From Bugula neritina (lineage: Eukaryota > Bryozoa > Gymnolaemata > Cheilostomatida > Bugulidae): 64,000 nucleotides of DNA. Made by a program: the position numbers and the translations under genes. Shown piece by piece: positions 27,101-38,700 of this stretch (positions are counted from its first letter, which is position 1; each line of letters begins with the position of its first letter). Below the pieces are notes generated by a model. That model searched no databases and was not told the origin of the DNA. It saw only the letters and a list, made by a program, of their open reading frames with translations. The stretch lies in NCBI GenBank assembly GCA_964035545.1, contig OZ037771.1:1426001-1490000 (forward strand), in the 5' to 3' direction.

Positions 27101-30100
27101 TTAGACTATTTATGTATTCAGTTAGTGTTACTACTCACTAAATAGGACTAAAAGTAACTTACTGAAAAACTAAGTCAGTCAACTATAGAATCATCATGAA
27201 CTCGCATTAATATTTTATCATTATACTCATTTACATTTAGTCACATTTATCATTTCAATTTGGTTATAGGTGATGCTTTTATCAATATAAATATGATTAT
27301 CAATTGAGTTTTGATAGTAACACTAACTGTAAGCCTGCATAATGTGATAAAGATTTTATCATTATATTTTAAATCAAACTTTGAGCTAATTTAAAAATCA
27401 CAAAAGGAACCGGTAGTTTGACTAGTACTAGTAGGCCTAATGTTAATACTAATAGTAATAGTAATCAGTAACTGTATTGACAAAATCTAAGACAGAGGCT
27501 AAAAGTTACTAAGACTAAGAGTAAGAGTAAGTCTAATGTAAATTGAAATATTAACTATAGAATAAATCAATAAATATAATACTATCAGTATGAGTATCAA
27601 GTTTTAAGAGCAAAGGCGAAACTCAGAGTCAGACTCAAATACTAATACAGTAATACTAATGAGTAATAAGTAATAGTAAGAGTGAATTTATAATTATTAA
27701 TTATTTATACTTATACTATAAGTATAAGTAATTAATAATTATAAATTCACTCTTACTATTACTTATTACTTATTACTAATGTAAATGTAATACTAATAAT
27801 ATTAGTATTACATTTACTGTATTAGTATTTGAGTCTGACTCTGAGTTTCGCCTTTGCTCTTAAAACTTGATACTCATACTGATAGTATTATATCATTCAT
27901 GATTTACTGATACTGGTATTTGGTAGTAAAACCAAATGTAACTCATTAATATTAATAGTATAACTATAACTTATAGTTATAGTTATACTATTATTATTAA
28001 TCATAATGAGTTACATTTGGTTTTACTACCAAATACCAGTAAATCATGAATGATAATCATTATGATTATCATCATGAGTAACCGTACCTCAAACTGTGAG
28101 TCATAGTGAGAGTCATTTAAATAGTTACTAGTTGAGTAGTAGTACTAGTAGTAGTATAGAATAGAATAGACTAAGACATACTGATAGTGATACTCCTACG
28201 GCTACTCCTAGTGATACTGATAGTACAAATATTAATAAATTGATAACTACAAATAATCTTGGCAACAATTCTAAGTTAGTAGCGTAAATGATTGTTTTGA
28301 GTATAATTACCTGTATTGTTGCGGTTTTCAAGCTTGAACGCTAAAGATAAAGATTAAGTTCAGCATTTATCACCAAAGGGCAAAACAGCTCAGTAACTTA
28401 AAAGCTAACTTTGGATGGAACGCGATGAAAAACTAAACTTAGCCTTCGATTTTTAATATGATGTTTCTGACAGTACGAAGAAAGAGGTGGAAGCTAAATT
28501 TATTTGATAAAAAATAAATTTGCAAGATCTCACGCTATGAAAATGACTAAAATTGTCCTCTTTCTTTAATTGATAACTTCGCAATTTTTTCATCATTTAG
28601 AAAATTGAAAGCCTTAGTTACCAACTTTAAATGCAATTTTAGAGCTGAAGGAATCATTAAATGCTTACGAAAGTATGATTTTTGAAATCCTTGGATTTTT
28701 TTGCATTAGAAAAGTTTAAAATCTAAAAATTGGAAATTAATTTCAAATTTAAGTATTTCCAAATTAAGCCTTCATTTACTACACTTAATAAACGCCGCCA
28801 CATCCCCGGTTTTGTCGCGACTGGTCACAATTATGTTGATATGGTAATGTGTTGATGTGCTGCTGTGTTGATATGCTGATATATTATGTTGATATGCTGA
28901 TATATTGATATATTGATGTGTTGATATACTGATATGCTGATATGCTGATATGTTGATGTGCTGATATGTTGATATATTGATATGCTGATATGTTGATATG
29001 CTGATATGTTGATATATTGATATGTTGATATGTTGATATGCTGATATGTTGATATGCTGATATGTTGATATACTGATATGCTGATATGTTGATATGTTGC
29101 TATGCTGATATGTTGATATATTGATATGTTGATATGCTGATATGTTGATATACTGATATGCTGATATGTTGATATGTTGCTATGCTGATATGTTGATATA
29201 TTGATATGCTGATATGATGATATGCTGCTGTGACGTTTACAGTGTAGACTTGGTGATAATCCAGAATTATGCCAACGCTGTCGACACTGTCATCTCCGAG
29301 CAGCAGCATGATCTCAGGGCACTCGTTGACTTCTCTACTCAAACCGTGCAGAGTCAAACTGAGAAGTTCAAATTGATGAGAAGTCACTGCTTCAGTAACA
29401 TTGAGCTCTTCCAGAATGAATCTCAGAGAGTAGGTTTAGCAAACTATTCTACTAAATATGTGTTTCAAGTAATCATTACTTTCTTGGTAAAATTATATAT
29501 TATATTGTTATTATTATTATATTATAACAGTTTCATGACTGAATTTGGTTATAAACGACATCAGTTTTCTTATTCTACAATTTACAGATATCAGATTTAT
29601 CAATTTATATTATTTATTATATTTATATATTTTATATATATATATATATATACATCAATTTATATCAAGATATATCAAGATATCAATTTACAGATTTATA
29701 ATATCTATTTAATATATAATAAATATGCATAGCATGTAGTTGGTTAACCAAAAACGTATCAACATTTTCCTACTTTATGATGTGTGTTTGTTGCAGAGGA
29801 TACACGAATTAAGTTCTGAAATGAGTTTGGAGTTGTCTTCCTTACCACTGAAGAATGACTTGGTCACGTCGCTTGATCAAAAAGCTCGAGAGCTGAAAGA
29901 TAAACTGGAATCATACCGACAGAAATTTAATGACTTTGCACAGATATCCTCTACTAAACTTGCGTTGGAACTTAGCAAGACATCTGAAGGTAATGCTTTT
30001 GAACTCAGGCTAAATAAATTTATTAAATAAATATTGATATGGTGCTTGAGAAAAAAATGGCTGCCATAACTTTTTTCCAATACAACACACATGTCGATCT

Positions 30101-33100
30101 GAAACTTAGTGTGGACATGCCATCTAGCTGACTAATATATTATAAAGGTAACTTATTGTTGCAAAATCCAAGTAGAGGAATATCTTGTCATTTGGCAGGT
30201 GAGTTTTAAAACAATTCTGTGAAACATGCGTCAACATTCTTATAGCCAGTTAATTTTATATAGCTATTGCTGGTGTTTCTGCAGTGAAGCTTACAAGGTA
30301 ATTGTTGAAACTGATTAGACATGTACTTGTTGTTAGCATATCAAGAGTTTTATCAGTCCATGTTTTCTGTCATACCACCCAGATTTTGTGAGAATGGACT
30401 GGCTGGAAGCTGCTAGAATAATCCGCGGAGCTCACGCCGGCAGACGTCAGTCTCCTGCTGACTTTGTGAAGGGATTTAAAAAGTGGATGGGACTTCGGAC
30501 TCAAGTCAGCACCATTCAGACAAGTAAGTGTGACTTGCGTGTGACTTGCTTGTGACTAACATATGACTTGTTTGTGACCTGCATGTGACTTGCAAATGTG
30601 ACTTGCATGTGACTTGTGAGTGACTTTCATGTGACTTGCAAATGTGACTTACTTGTGACTTGCGTGTGACTCGTATGAAAACTCAGTCCATGTTATCTCA
30701 AGATGGAATCATAGTTTGAACTGATTGCATAATATAAATTGTGAAAAATTTCTAAATGTTAAAAAGTAGTTTGCTTGTTGCTAGTTGCTTGTTATATAAC
30801 AGTTGCTATTTCTAGTTATCTGAAACTTTTATTTGAATAAAATGATGAGTTAACCATTTGGCCATTAGAGGTCTGAGTGTTTGTTTTGAGTATTATTTAT
30901 ATTATTTCTCGTGGCAGCATGACAATTTAGATTGACTATAGCTATTAGACCATTATTACCAGCGTCTATAAGTTTATAGTAGCCTTTAATGTTTTCCCCT
31001 AAGATGGGATCATGACACTCCTTCATGTTCTGCAGCCAGCCTACTTATACCTGCTTCTAGTAACATAGTTCCACGTATATGCAGATTTTCTAATGGATCC
31101 ACTGCCCATATCAGACATAGACAGTCTGGCTCCGCCTCCAGTACCTCCTGCACCAGAGTTTAGATCCGTTGACCTTCAGAGTATCTTTTTGCCAACCCAT
31201 GACCTCTATTCACAGATAAAGCGTGAGTAATTAAACTGATGATAGAAATAAATATATTTTTTATTGATGGCCTACGCCCTACGGAGTATTAAATGGTGTT
31301 ATTTGCTGTTTTATGACTTTGCTGATAATATGCTGATTAGTGGAACTTATATCTGATAAAGTTACAGTTTTCTCAAAAATAATTTGAAAGAATGTATTTT
31401 TGGTTTAAGTTTCTAACAAAGTTATAATGTAGATATTTACCATAATCCTCATGTTTAGAAAATAATTTTGAGACAATATATTATCGGAATTATAGAAATT
31501 TTGGAAAAGTTAAAAAAAAAAGGTATTTTTTAAATATTTATTATTATTTAAGCAATCAGAATGTCTATGAGCTAGAACTTATTCAAATAGTTGTTTTATA
31601 CATATCTTTGTTGTTAACAGTTCAACTGCTAATAGTTCTGGTCTTATTCAGAACCCCAGGTGTCTCGACTGGACAAATACTCCAGAAGTTACGGATTCTC
31701 CTTGGGAAGTCGTCTGTCCTTGACCACAATACTCATTCTACTCTTTCTACTTGATCTCTTGACACTGACATCTAAAGTCACCGAGACTGTTGACACTGGA
31801 GGACAGATACTCAACGGGTGCATCGTGGAGAAAACATACGAGAATACCTATCGTAAGTTCTAAATAACCTGAACTAATAATGAAAATGTTGATACCAATT
31901 AGGAGAGTTTTGCGTAGGGTTTGCAACTACATGTTCCATAGAGTTGAAGGGCTAAAGTCTAGCTTACATTACTATTGAGAGGAAATTGGCCATAATCACG
32001 GTCTAGCTGATATCTATTTACCACTTGCCACGATTTACCAGACCTAGTAGTATAGACAGGAATTGCTCTGATAAAGCACAGGGTTGCCATAATAATGTAG
32101 CCAATAGAAACCTCTGTTTAGTTGGTAGTTTGAAAATGTTGCTTCAACTTATCGCATTGTCACGGTGAATGAAAATCTGTATTACAGAGGATGGCTGTTC
32201 CAGTGAGAAATATATTGCTAAGAAAATAATAAAGAGACCAAATAGAGTGCGGTATAGACTTTATAAGTTGGTAAGTTGGATATTGCCTCGGCTCATACCC
32301 GTTATACTTTATACAAAACCGCAAGTTGTATATTACTTACAAAGAATGCAGAATAAGGCATATAATGCATTAATCACATATAAGTGCTGCATTTTAAAAA
32401 GTTGTACATAATAAGACATGAAGCAAAGTGTGATGAGCTAGTCTTGTCAAGCTAGAAAAAGGAACTAGTTTGACTTCACTTCTCCTAGTAACTTGAGTCT
32501 TTCACTATTGTGTGAAGTAAAAGGCTATCAATAAAATTACCTCCATGTTAACCTGCACCTCCAGGGTACTGATATATACTCTCTGTGTACTGATATATAC
32601 TCTCTGTGTACTAATATATACTCTCTGTGTACTAATATATACTCTCTGTATACTGATATATATACTCTCTGTATACTGATATATACCCTCTGTGTACTGA
32701 TATATACTCTCTGTATACTGATATATACTCTCTGTGTACTGATATATACTCTCTGTATACTGATATATACTCTCTGTGTACTGATATATACTCTCTGTGT
32801 ACTGATATATACTCTCTATATACTGATATATACTCTCTGTATACTGATATATACCCTCTGTGTACTGATATATACTCTCTGTGTACTGATATATACTCTC
32901 TGTGTACTAATATATACTCTCTGTGTACTGATATATACTCTCTGTATGCTGATGTATACTCTCTGTGTACTGATATATACTCTCTGTGTACTGATATATA
33001 CTCTCTGTGTACTAATATATACTCTCTGTGTACTGATATATACTCTCTGTATGCTGATGTATACTCTCTGTGTACTGATATATACTCTCTGTGTACTGAT

Positions 33101-35197
33101 ATATACTCTCTGCGTATTAATATATACTCTCTGTGTACTGATATATACTCTCTATACACTGATATATACTCTCTGTGTACTGACATATACTCTCTATATA
33201 CTAATATATACTCTCTGTATACTGATATATACTCTCTGTATACTGATATATACTCTCTCTTTACCATGTACAGATCATCACCACCAACTGTATGCCCATG
33301 ACAATGGGTCTGGTGGTGGCAGTCGGCATGACCTTCTCTGGGCTTCTGGCGGCTCTCAATTTTGTTTCTGTAGAGAGTCTGGATAATGCAGGATTGTTTA
33401 GCTCCTTGGTAAGTACCAGGATACCAGTACGAGATGAGTAAATCATTGCCATATAGCTGATGGAATAGGTAGAATAACGAGACTGGACTTTCATGTGTTT
33501 TCACTACTTGGACTTTTTACCTAATTTAAAATGGACAACAAAGTCGAGTTTACTAAAGTTATATTTCATTCTAAATTAAGAATTTAGTTATTAAAATGGA
33601 ATGCTAAAAATCTAATGCATCATGTGAATATGATGCTTATAATATCATGTGCTTATTTAATATTATGACAAAGTTTATGGAATGCTTCTTTATGGATAGG
33701 TTGGTCCATGGAACTTGACATCCAATATAGCCTTGGATAATATTAGAATAAACAGAGAGAGAATTAATATGGTGGAAATTCCTAGCACAGAGGCTATGAT
33801 GAATGCCTACATTGAAAGAATAGAGATACTCAACAATGTGTATAACAACCTCTCTGTGTATAAATGGCAGATTGAGTGTGGAGATAGTCCTAGTGACCGG
33901 TGAGCACTCTAAATACTGTCTGTCTGTGTGTCTATGTATTTCTCAGTCAGTTTTACTACCAGTAGTTCTGTGCTCACTGTCTTTCTATGCATTGAAACCA
34001 CTGCTAGGCCATGACTGCCAACGAACCGCAAATATAATTTTGCAGTTAGAAGACTTGTGATTGGTTCAACAGTTGCACATCTTTGCAGGACCTGCCTTAG
34101 CATTACATTACCCACCATTAATGTGCTTTTAATTTTCACAAAATAATGAAAAATTGTAAACCTCTTGCAGCAGGGCATACTATCTAGATCTATCACAGCG
34201 ACTACAGTTATTCATTTTTATAACTACCTTATTATATGTTTTGGTACAATTTCAACATAGCTACTGACACCAATGCAAACTTATTGGTTTGAAATTCTTG
34301 AATTACTTAACGAGAACTTTACAGTGACTGGATGGAGTTAGAGAAACTGCCGCAACCAATCAATGTTGTGTAGTTGTAACTACACGTCTGTCTGTGTGTT
34401 GCAGCTGTGGCGAGTTTGACTTATCAAGGCTAGTACAGCCTTTGAAGGTCAAGGATATAGACTGTGCTCTTGAGCCAATACCAGACATGGACACCGCTGG
34501 GTTGCCCCGCACTCTCACCAACGATCGAGTACAAAAACTTATACTACCATATATAGAAGCTTTCAGGCGTATAGCCGAGACAACTGCTTGCCTTCTGCTT
34601 ACATATGCCAGTTACCTGCTCATTGTCAAGATGCTATCTGTAGTTCTCTGGAACTTCTTTACCAGGTGAGTAAAGTATATCATAATATGAATAAATAGTA
34701 GTTCAAAATGAATACTTATATAATATATTTATACATATCCATGCAGAGAAGTGCTAAATGTGTGTAGAGCCAAGGCATTGAAACATGTGTAAAAGGGACG
34801 TGTTAGAAGCTAAATTACAAGAAATATAAAAATACATGATTTTGTGTAATCCTAAGTAAATATTAGTTCATAAACTTGTTAAGGTATTTGTTCAAATACT
34901 TTCCACGTAAGCCGCATTTGTTTCTGTAGGACGGCTCATATACCCGGAGTAAGAGTTAAAGTAACCAATCAGCTCTCAAGAAAACCAGAAACAGCTAATC
35001 AGAAGCCAGACGAAGATGAGATACCCACTCACATGCCATTTAACAGAAGTACTATAGATGAGATGTCACAAGAGGATGACGATTCCTTAGAGGATGAGGG
35101 ACGTTCAGAAGACCCCTCTCAGGGGAAAATAGAAAATAATGAGGAACCTAAACTAGAGTTACAGCATAATGGCGACTTGTCAGCTCTCCACTACTAG
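15131..35197 (+). CDS. unrecognised EGF-containing five-pass membrane protein (27 exons, 1489 aa)
   Basis: Exons: 15131-15326, 16391-16531, 17162-17308, 17494-17719, 18190-18310, 18692-18893, 19098-19275, 19760-19963, 20091-20294, 20657-20859, 21318-21350, 22240-22366, 22662-22825, 23330-23461, 23889-24011, 24543-24674, 24982-25111, 29243-29429, 29797-29989, 30383-30523, 31085-31222, 31652-31852, 32188-32270, 33274-33408, 33700-33899, 34405-34665, 34930-35197. All junctions keep phase (4470 nt).
The start MSIVMSIALLSIVAG looks like a signal peptide. Residues 66-161 hold two EGF-like modules (CTNTIGGYTCTCAPGYW). About 162-237 is TNFR/GFR-like with CxxC spacing. About 404-472 has roughly twelve cysteines. 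The rest to about 800 is beta-rich. TM1 is about 814-841, TM2 868-887, TM3 1129-1147, TM4 1210-1234 and TM5 1374-1397. A coiled-coil-like 240-residue loop lies between TM2 and TM3, and an acidic tail follows TM5. N-out, five TMs and C-in resembles prominin topology, but I see no prominin sequence motif. Function unknown; a cell-surface adhesion or membrane-organising role is only inference. Confidence 0.8.
16981..17066 (-). mobile_element. tRNA-derived SINE fragment (B box and core)
   Basis: On the minus strand this reads a pol III B box, GGTTCAATTCC (17036-17046), followed by the core TAGGAAGAGCATCCAGTTGC. It lies in an intron of the five-pass gene. The A-box half is missing or too diverged to see. 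It shares the AGGAAGAGCAT core with 41690-41806. Assignment rests on motif order recalled from invertebrate SINEs, not on a database match. Confidence 0.6.
17735..17985. repeat. degenerate 14-18-bp array (CATGCTTATAGCCTA)
   Basis: About fourteen imperfect copies of CATGCTTATAGCCTA starting within about 20 nt of the 5' splice site that ends exon 4 (17719). Unit length varies and no copy is a good splice-site match. Confidence 0.8.
19434..19571. repeat. dispersed repeat, copy 2
   Basis: Second copy of the element at 3400-3555, here in an intron of the five-pass gene in the same orientation (anchors GTGTTCTAGATT and CTTAGGCTATCTCAATTT). It shows that the family is dispersed on the scale of this window. 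Confidence 0.7.
24027..24326. repeat. 14-bp array TATACTTACCTCTG, about 20 copies
   Basis: About twenty head-to-tail 14-bp units. It begins about 15 nt downstream of the 5' splice site (G|GTAAGT at 24012) of exon 15. The plus-strand unit contains ATACTTACCT, identical to the first ten nucleotides of U1 snRNA (AUACUUACCUG). The minus strand reads AGAGGTAAGTATA, a near-consensus 5' splice site. Because 14 is not a multiple of 3, long open frames through it in several frames are artefacts. Confidence 0.95.
27577..27890. repeat. perfect 76-bp inverted repeat with nested palindromes (foldback/MITE-like)
   Basis: Arms 27577-27652 and 27815-27890 are exact reverse complements over 76 bp (left arm begins TAATACTATCAGTATGAG). 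Between them lie two further palindromes: 27663-27717 with 27721-27771, nearly perfect with one small gap, and 27781-27817. The whole could fold into a three-stem cruciform or a long RNA hairpin. There is no open frame inside. Arm identity suggests recent origin or gene conversion between arms. Confidence 0.95.
27893..28072. repeat. second long inverted repeat adjoining the first
   Basis: Arms of about 78 bp (27893-27970 and about 27975-28053; left arm begins TCATTCATGATTTACTG) are reverse complements apart from a 6-nt insertion and a few differences near the loop. A short palindrome (TGATAATCATTATGATTATC, 28051-28071) follows at once. It is a different sequence from the first foldback but is built the same way. 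Confidence 0.9.
28832..29230. repeat. 9-bp-based array TGATATGCTGATATGTTGATA
   Basis: About 400 bp of TGATAT(G/A)(C/T)T units ending about 12 nt before the acceptor of exon 18 (29242|29243). Many units contain TGCTGAT, a yUnAy-type branch-point match. The acceptor itself has only a weak pyrimidine tract. Confidence 0.95.
30524..30680. repeat. TGTGACTTGC(A/G) array starting at a 5' splice site
   Basis: Roughly ten imperfect copies of GTGACTTGCATGTGACTTGC. The first copy overlaps the 5' splice site of exon 20 (ACAA|GTAAGTGTGACTTGCG at 30524). Confidence 0.9.
32567..33262. repeat. 20-bp array TACTGATATATACTCTCTGTG, about 34 copies
   Basis: About 700 bp of a 20-bp unit (a few 22-bp) ending about 10 nt before the acceptor of exon 24 (33273|33274). 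Each unit pairs a TACTGAT or TACTAAT branch-point-like word with a CTCTCT pyrimidine run. Open frames through it on both strands, including one of 290 codons on the minus strand, are products of the periodicity. Confidence 0.97.
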
Positions 35198-35472
35198 ATT
35201 GTGTGTTTAGAAACTTTAATTAATCTCTAACACGAGGTAAGCCAGGTTACTGGTGACAAACAGTGTGGGAAGTGATATTTGTCCTGATTGTAGATACTTA
35301 GCTTTAGGAAAGTAATTTTTTAAAACTGATATCTATAATTATGTATATTTATTGCCATACAACATATTTATATTTTTAACAAGAAATATTTATTTTTGTG
35401 AAACTTGCAACAGATTGTTTGAGTAGATACACAATTTCACTTCTTTTCTTTCTGTATAAATTCTGGATTACC

Positions 35473-35478
35473 AATAAA
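35473..35478 (+). terminator. probable poly(A) signal of the five-pass gene
   Basis: AATAAA 276 nt downstream of the stop codon at 35195-35197. A second AATAAA lies at 35545-35550. The first is favoured as the nearest canonical hexamer. Confidence 0.6.
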
Positions 35479-35503
35479 CGGAGAAGGTGAATATGTACAA
35501 ATC

Positions 35504-35509
35504 TTTATT
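35504..35509 (-). terminator. probable poly(A) signal of RECQL5
   Basis: TTTATT on the plus strand, i.e. AATAAA in the RECQL5 sense, 240 nt beyond its stop codon (35749). It lies 25 bp from the plus-strand signal at 35473-35478, so the two mature 3' ends should meet or overlap. Confidence 0.6.
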
Positions 35510-35748
35510 GGATAAACTTTCCTGATTATCTAATTTTAATTGTAAATAAAATATTAGGACTAATTCCTCTGTAGTTGAGCACCTTTATGGACAGACAGAC
35601 AGGCTGGTAGCGTGTGACTAGACTATTAGGATAAGTAGGCACAAAATCTTGACACAAATTTGATGAGGCGGGACGGCGTAACGACATTTCGCTAATGAAC
35701 ATACTTTAAGTCAGTGGCAGAAGACATCAAGTGGAAACAAAGTAGACA

Positions 35749-38700
35749 TCATATCATCATGAGTTCAATTTGCTCCACTTTATCGATAAAAACTTGGTCT
35801 GTAAGCTTTTCCTTGATATAGCCAGCGATATTGTTGTGAACTACAAAACACACAGTGGATTGTAAGAAAATACAGATGTAGTATGCAGGGGATTGTTGAT
35901 AAGTTCACATATTTTTCCAGTGAACTTCAAGTGGATTTTAAAATGGAAACAAGATGTGCTAAAAGTACTAATAAATAAAAGCTTTTCACGAGTGAAGAAA
36001 ATATCTGAAAATTAACCGATCCAATTGGTGATGGTACTTATACAGGTGAGGGTAGGTTTGTAGACCAAAAAGTTGCTAATGCTTGAATGGAAATCTGACA
36101 AATCACCATTTATTTAAAGGAATAACTTGCTCCATCAAATCATATGCCAATAAAAAGCTACTAAGCTCTGCATGAAGTGACTATCAACTAAATATTTTCA
36201 CACCACAATACTATTGGATCTTTGTAACAGCACACACATGTTTACTACAGAAAACACCTTCTTTCCGAAGTTACAGTAGTGAATAAACAATTAACTACTG
36301 TAGTATAATATTTAATATAATCTCAATATATAGTGTATTGGTATATTATGATATACTGGTACAATGGTGAGATATTGTAGAGTAAATAATATAATCATAT
36401 AATATAGTGAATTAAACGCATGCAATCCAAATAGAGGTGTAGAGGTAAGACACTTACGGTGAGGGTTTTTCAGTATGTGGTGAGAAATCTGTCTGGCAGT
36501 CTGTTTAAACAGCTCCTGGAACATATTAAAAGTTAGCAAGAGCACACAATTACCAATAACATATTTAATACAATCAATAACAATGTCTTCGAGTGGTTTG
36601 CGGCAAAACTGTCAGTCAACAGGTGAGTACAGAGGTGAGTACAGAGGTGAGTAGTCTACAGGTTAGTACAGAGATGAGTCAGTATAGAGCTTAATGCAGA
36701 GGTTAGTTAGTGCAGAAACAAGCCAACGGAGAGCTTACCCTCGTAGCAAAGTGTCTGGTGAACATGGGAGAGAGGAAAGAGACAACTTTCTGCGAGATCT
36801 GTTTAATATCGAGACTAAACTCCGAGGTTGGAAGCTCTCGTACAGGCGCGTTGTATTTGGCTCTTTTATCTCCCGTCTTGCGTCGTTTGTTTGGATGATA
36901 ATCGGACAAATCTTTACCAATTTGTCGCTTTTTCTGACACTACAATTATTAAAAAATCTGAACACTGAAACTGGTATGAAATGAAATTGGACGGAAAGTA
37001 AATTCATATTAACTTCACCGAAATTTAGTGTAAAATACAGACAAACGGATAGCTGTGATCATTTACAAAACATTCGCATAACCTCCCGATTCATGTCTAC
37101 ACAGAAACGACATCCATTACATCCACCCCTTCGAATTGAAAACTAACATTGCTGATACATTCTTTACAAAGACATTGATGAATAGAGAGCAAGATGAGCT
37201 CACCCTCTCCTCTTCGTCTATCTCATAATGCCGAGTGTCAGTGGACGCTGAGAAGCAGACCTTCTTCTTAGTACTGTTACTTTCTGCAGATGAAAATAGC
37301 CTAAGAATACCAGATTTTGTGCTGTCGGGGCATTGAAACCCTTCTTCCTCTGCAGTGACCTGCACATCATCTAACGGTAGGACTGAAGCAGAGGAGGAGG
37401 AATAGGATGGAGGTTTTTCTGGAGGAATGGAGGAATTGTTGGTCTCCAGCTGTTCCAAACGCTCTGTAGGAAGGGTGGTAGGAGCAGCGTTTCCGCAGCT
37501 ATCAGAGCTACATTCTGTAGTAGACGGCACCAACTTCCTTTTATTATCGTCCTGCAGCAAATCAACTAAAACCATGCAGATACTAAAACTCATAACTACT
37601 ACAACTTACTTGGTAGTTATCTTCCCTTTTGATATGATGTGCACAGAACAAAATGGTATCATAGAGTTATACTAAGAAGATAAGATATAACAAAAAAATA
37701 AATAGCTTACATACCAGAGCAGCTGAGATTCTGTCAATATGAGATTCTGTAAACAATATACAGCAATAATAACATCTTCAAGAAATAAAGATATCGTTAA
37801 TGCTTGTCCTAATTAACCTTCAATCTGTTAATCTTACTCAGCATACAAGTTTTGTAAAATAACGTTTATGTAACCCATTAAATATCTGCATATTTATTGC
37901 AAATTGAAAGACACTAGATACAACCATGAGAACTAATTGAAAGTTAAACGACTTCTTCACTTCATATTTTAGTAACATTACCTGGGATGGGGGAGGTGGA
38001 CGGAGCACCCTTACTCTCTGCATCTACGTCCACTGGATCGCCTCTGTGATCAACCAGAGACTTATTTGAAGCTTCTAGTGGTTTAAAATAATGAGTCACC
38101 TTCTCAGTTGGACTGATCACCCGCTTTACCCGCTTCTTTTTGACCGGTGGTGAAGATATCTGAGATGTGTGTGACTCACACTTTCTACCAGACGAACTGA
38201 TGGACAGATTTGTAGATGTTTTAGTTGCTGACATCTTCGATACAGACGAAGACGCAGCAGACGTTGACGCAGCAGACGTTGACACAGGAGAAGTTGATGC
38301 AGCAGACGTTGACGCAGGAGAAGTTGATGCAGCAGTTGCAGACGTCATGGCTGCTGCAGACGATACTGCAGCAATTGGTGTAGTCAAAAAGTTCTGGTCC
38401 ATTGAGCTCTTATTATAAACATCTCTGGCTGATTTGAACTGAGAGGAGAGTTTATTTTTCAAAGTCATGCCAATTTTGCTAAAATCAGAAGACTTTGAAG
38501 TAGAAGCAGACGCCAGAAGTTCTGATGCAGACTGAAACTGACAGCTATACTTGGTGTCACTCCTACAATCTGTGTCTGTGTTGGTCTCTTCACTGAGTAA
38601 GTTTAAGTGGTCATCACTACTCGTAGATGCTTCTGTTTTTGGTTTTGATTCACTCGAGTTAGAAGTCTCTGAATTTGTTAGCTCAGACTTGTCTAATGAA

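Larger units (their letters stand above)
25112..29242 (+). other. large intron 17 of the five-pass gene, repeat-rich
   Basis: About 4.1 kb between TM2 and the coiled-coil loop exon. Contents in order: AAGTAATTAA-type words near 25150-25280; a stretch near 25490-25515 and its diverged inverted counterpart near 28615-28640, both built on GCRTTTAAAGTTGGYAACT; degenerate A-N-T triplet tracts from 27420; the foldback cluster 27577-28072; and the TGATATGCTGATATG array to 29230. No coding exon was found. The inverted GTTTAAAGTTGG words could be remnants of terminal repeats of an inserted element, but no transposase frame is present. Confidence 0.6.

Noticed and set aside
29430-29732. Continuation of the frame after exon 18 (IYIYTSIYIKIYQ...)
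   Set aside because: Intronic AT repeat read-through; the donor at 29430 and the phase-0 acceptor at 29796 give a coherent join.
32632-33504. 290-codon minus-strand open frame (YREYISVHREYIS repeats)
   Set aside because: It is a translation of the 20-bp tandem array; the plus strand and other frames are equally open. No start context or homology.
15131-35197. Assignment of the five-pass protein to prominins, meckelin or DC-STAMP families
   Set aside because: Only topology or general Cys-richness is shared. I see none of the residue patterns recalled for those families, so no symbol is given.
36694-37007. Overlapping plus- and minus-strand frames near the RECQL5 3' half
   Set aside because: Only the minus-strand frame 36933-36739 continues RECQL5 in phase into the SRI domain; the plus-strand frames are its shadows.
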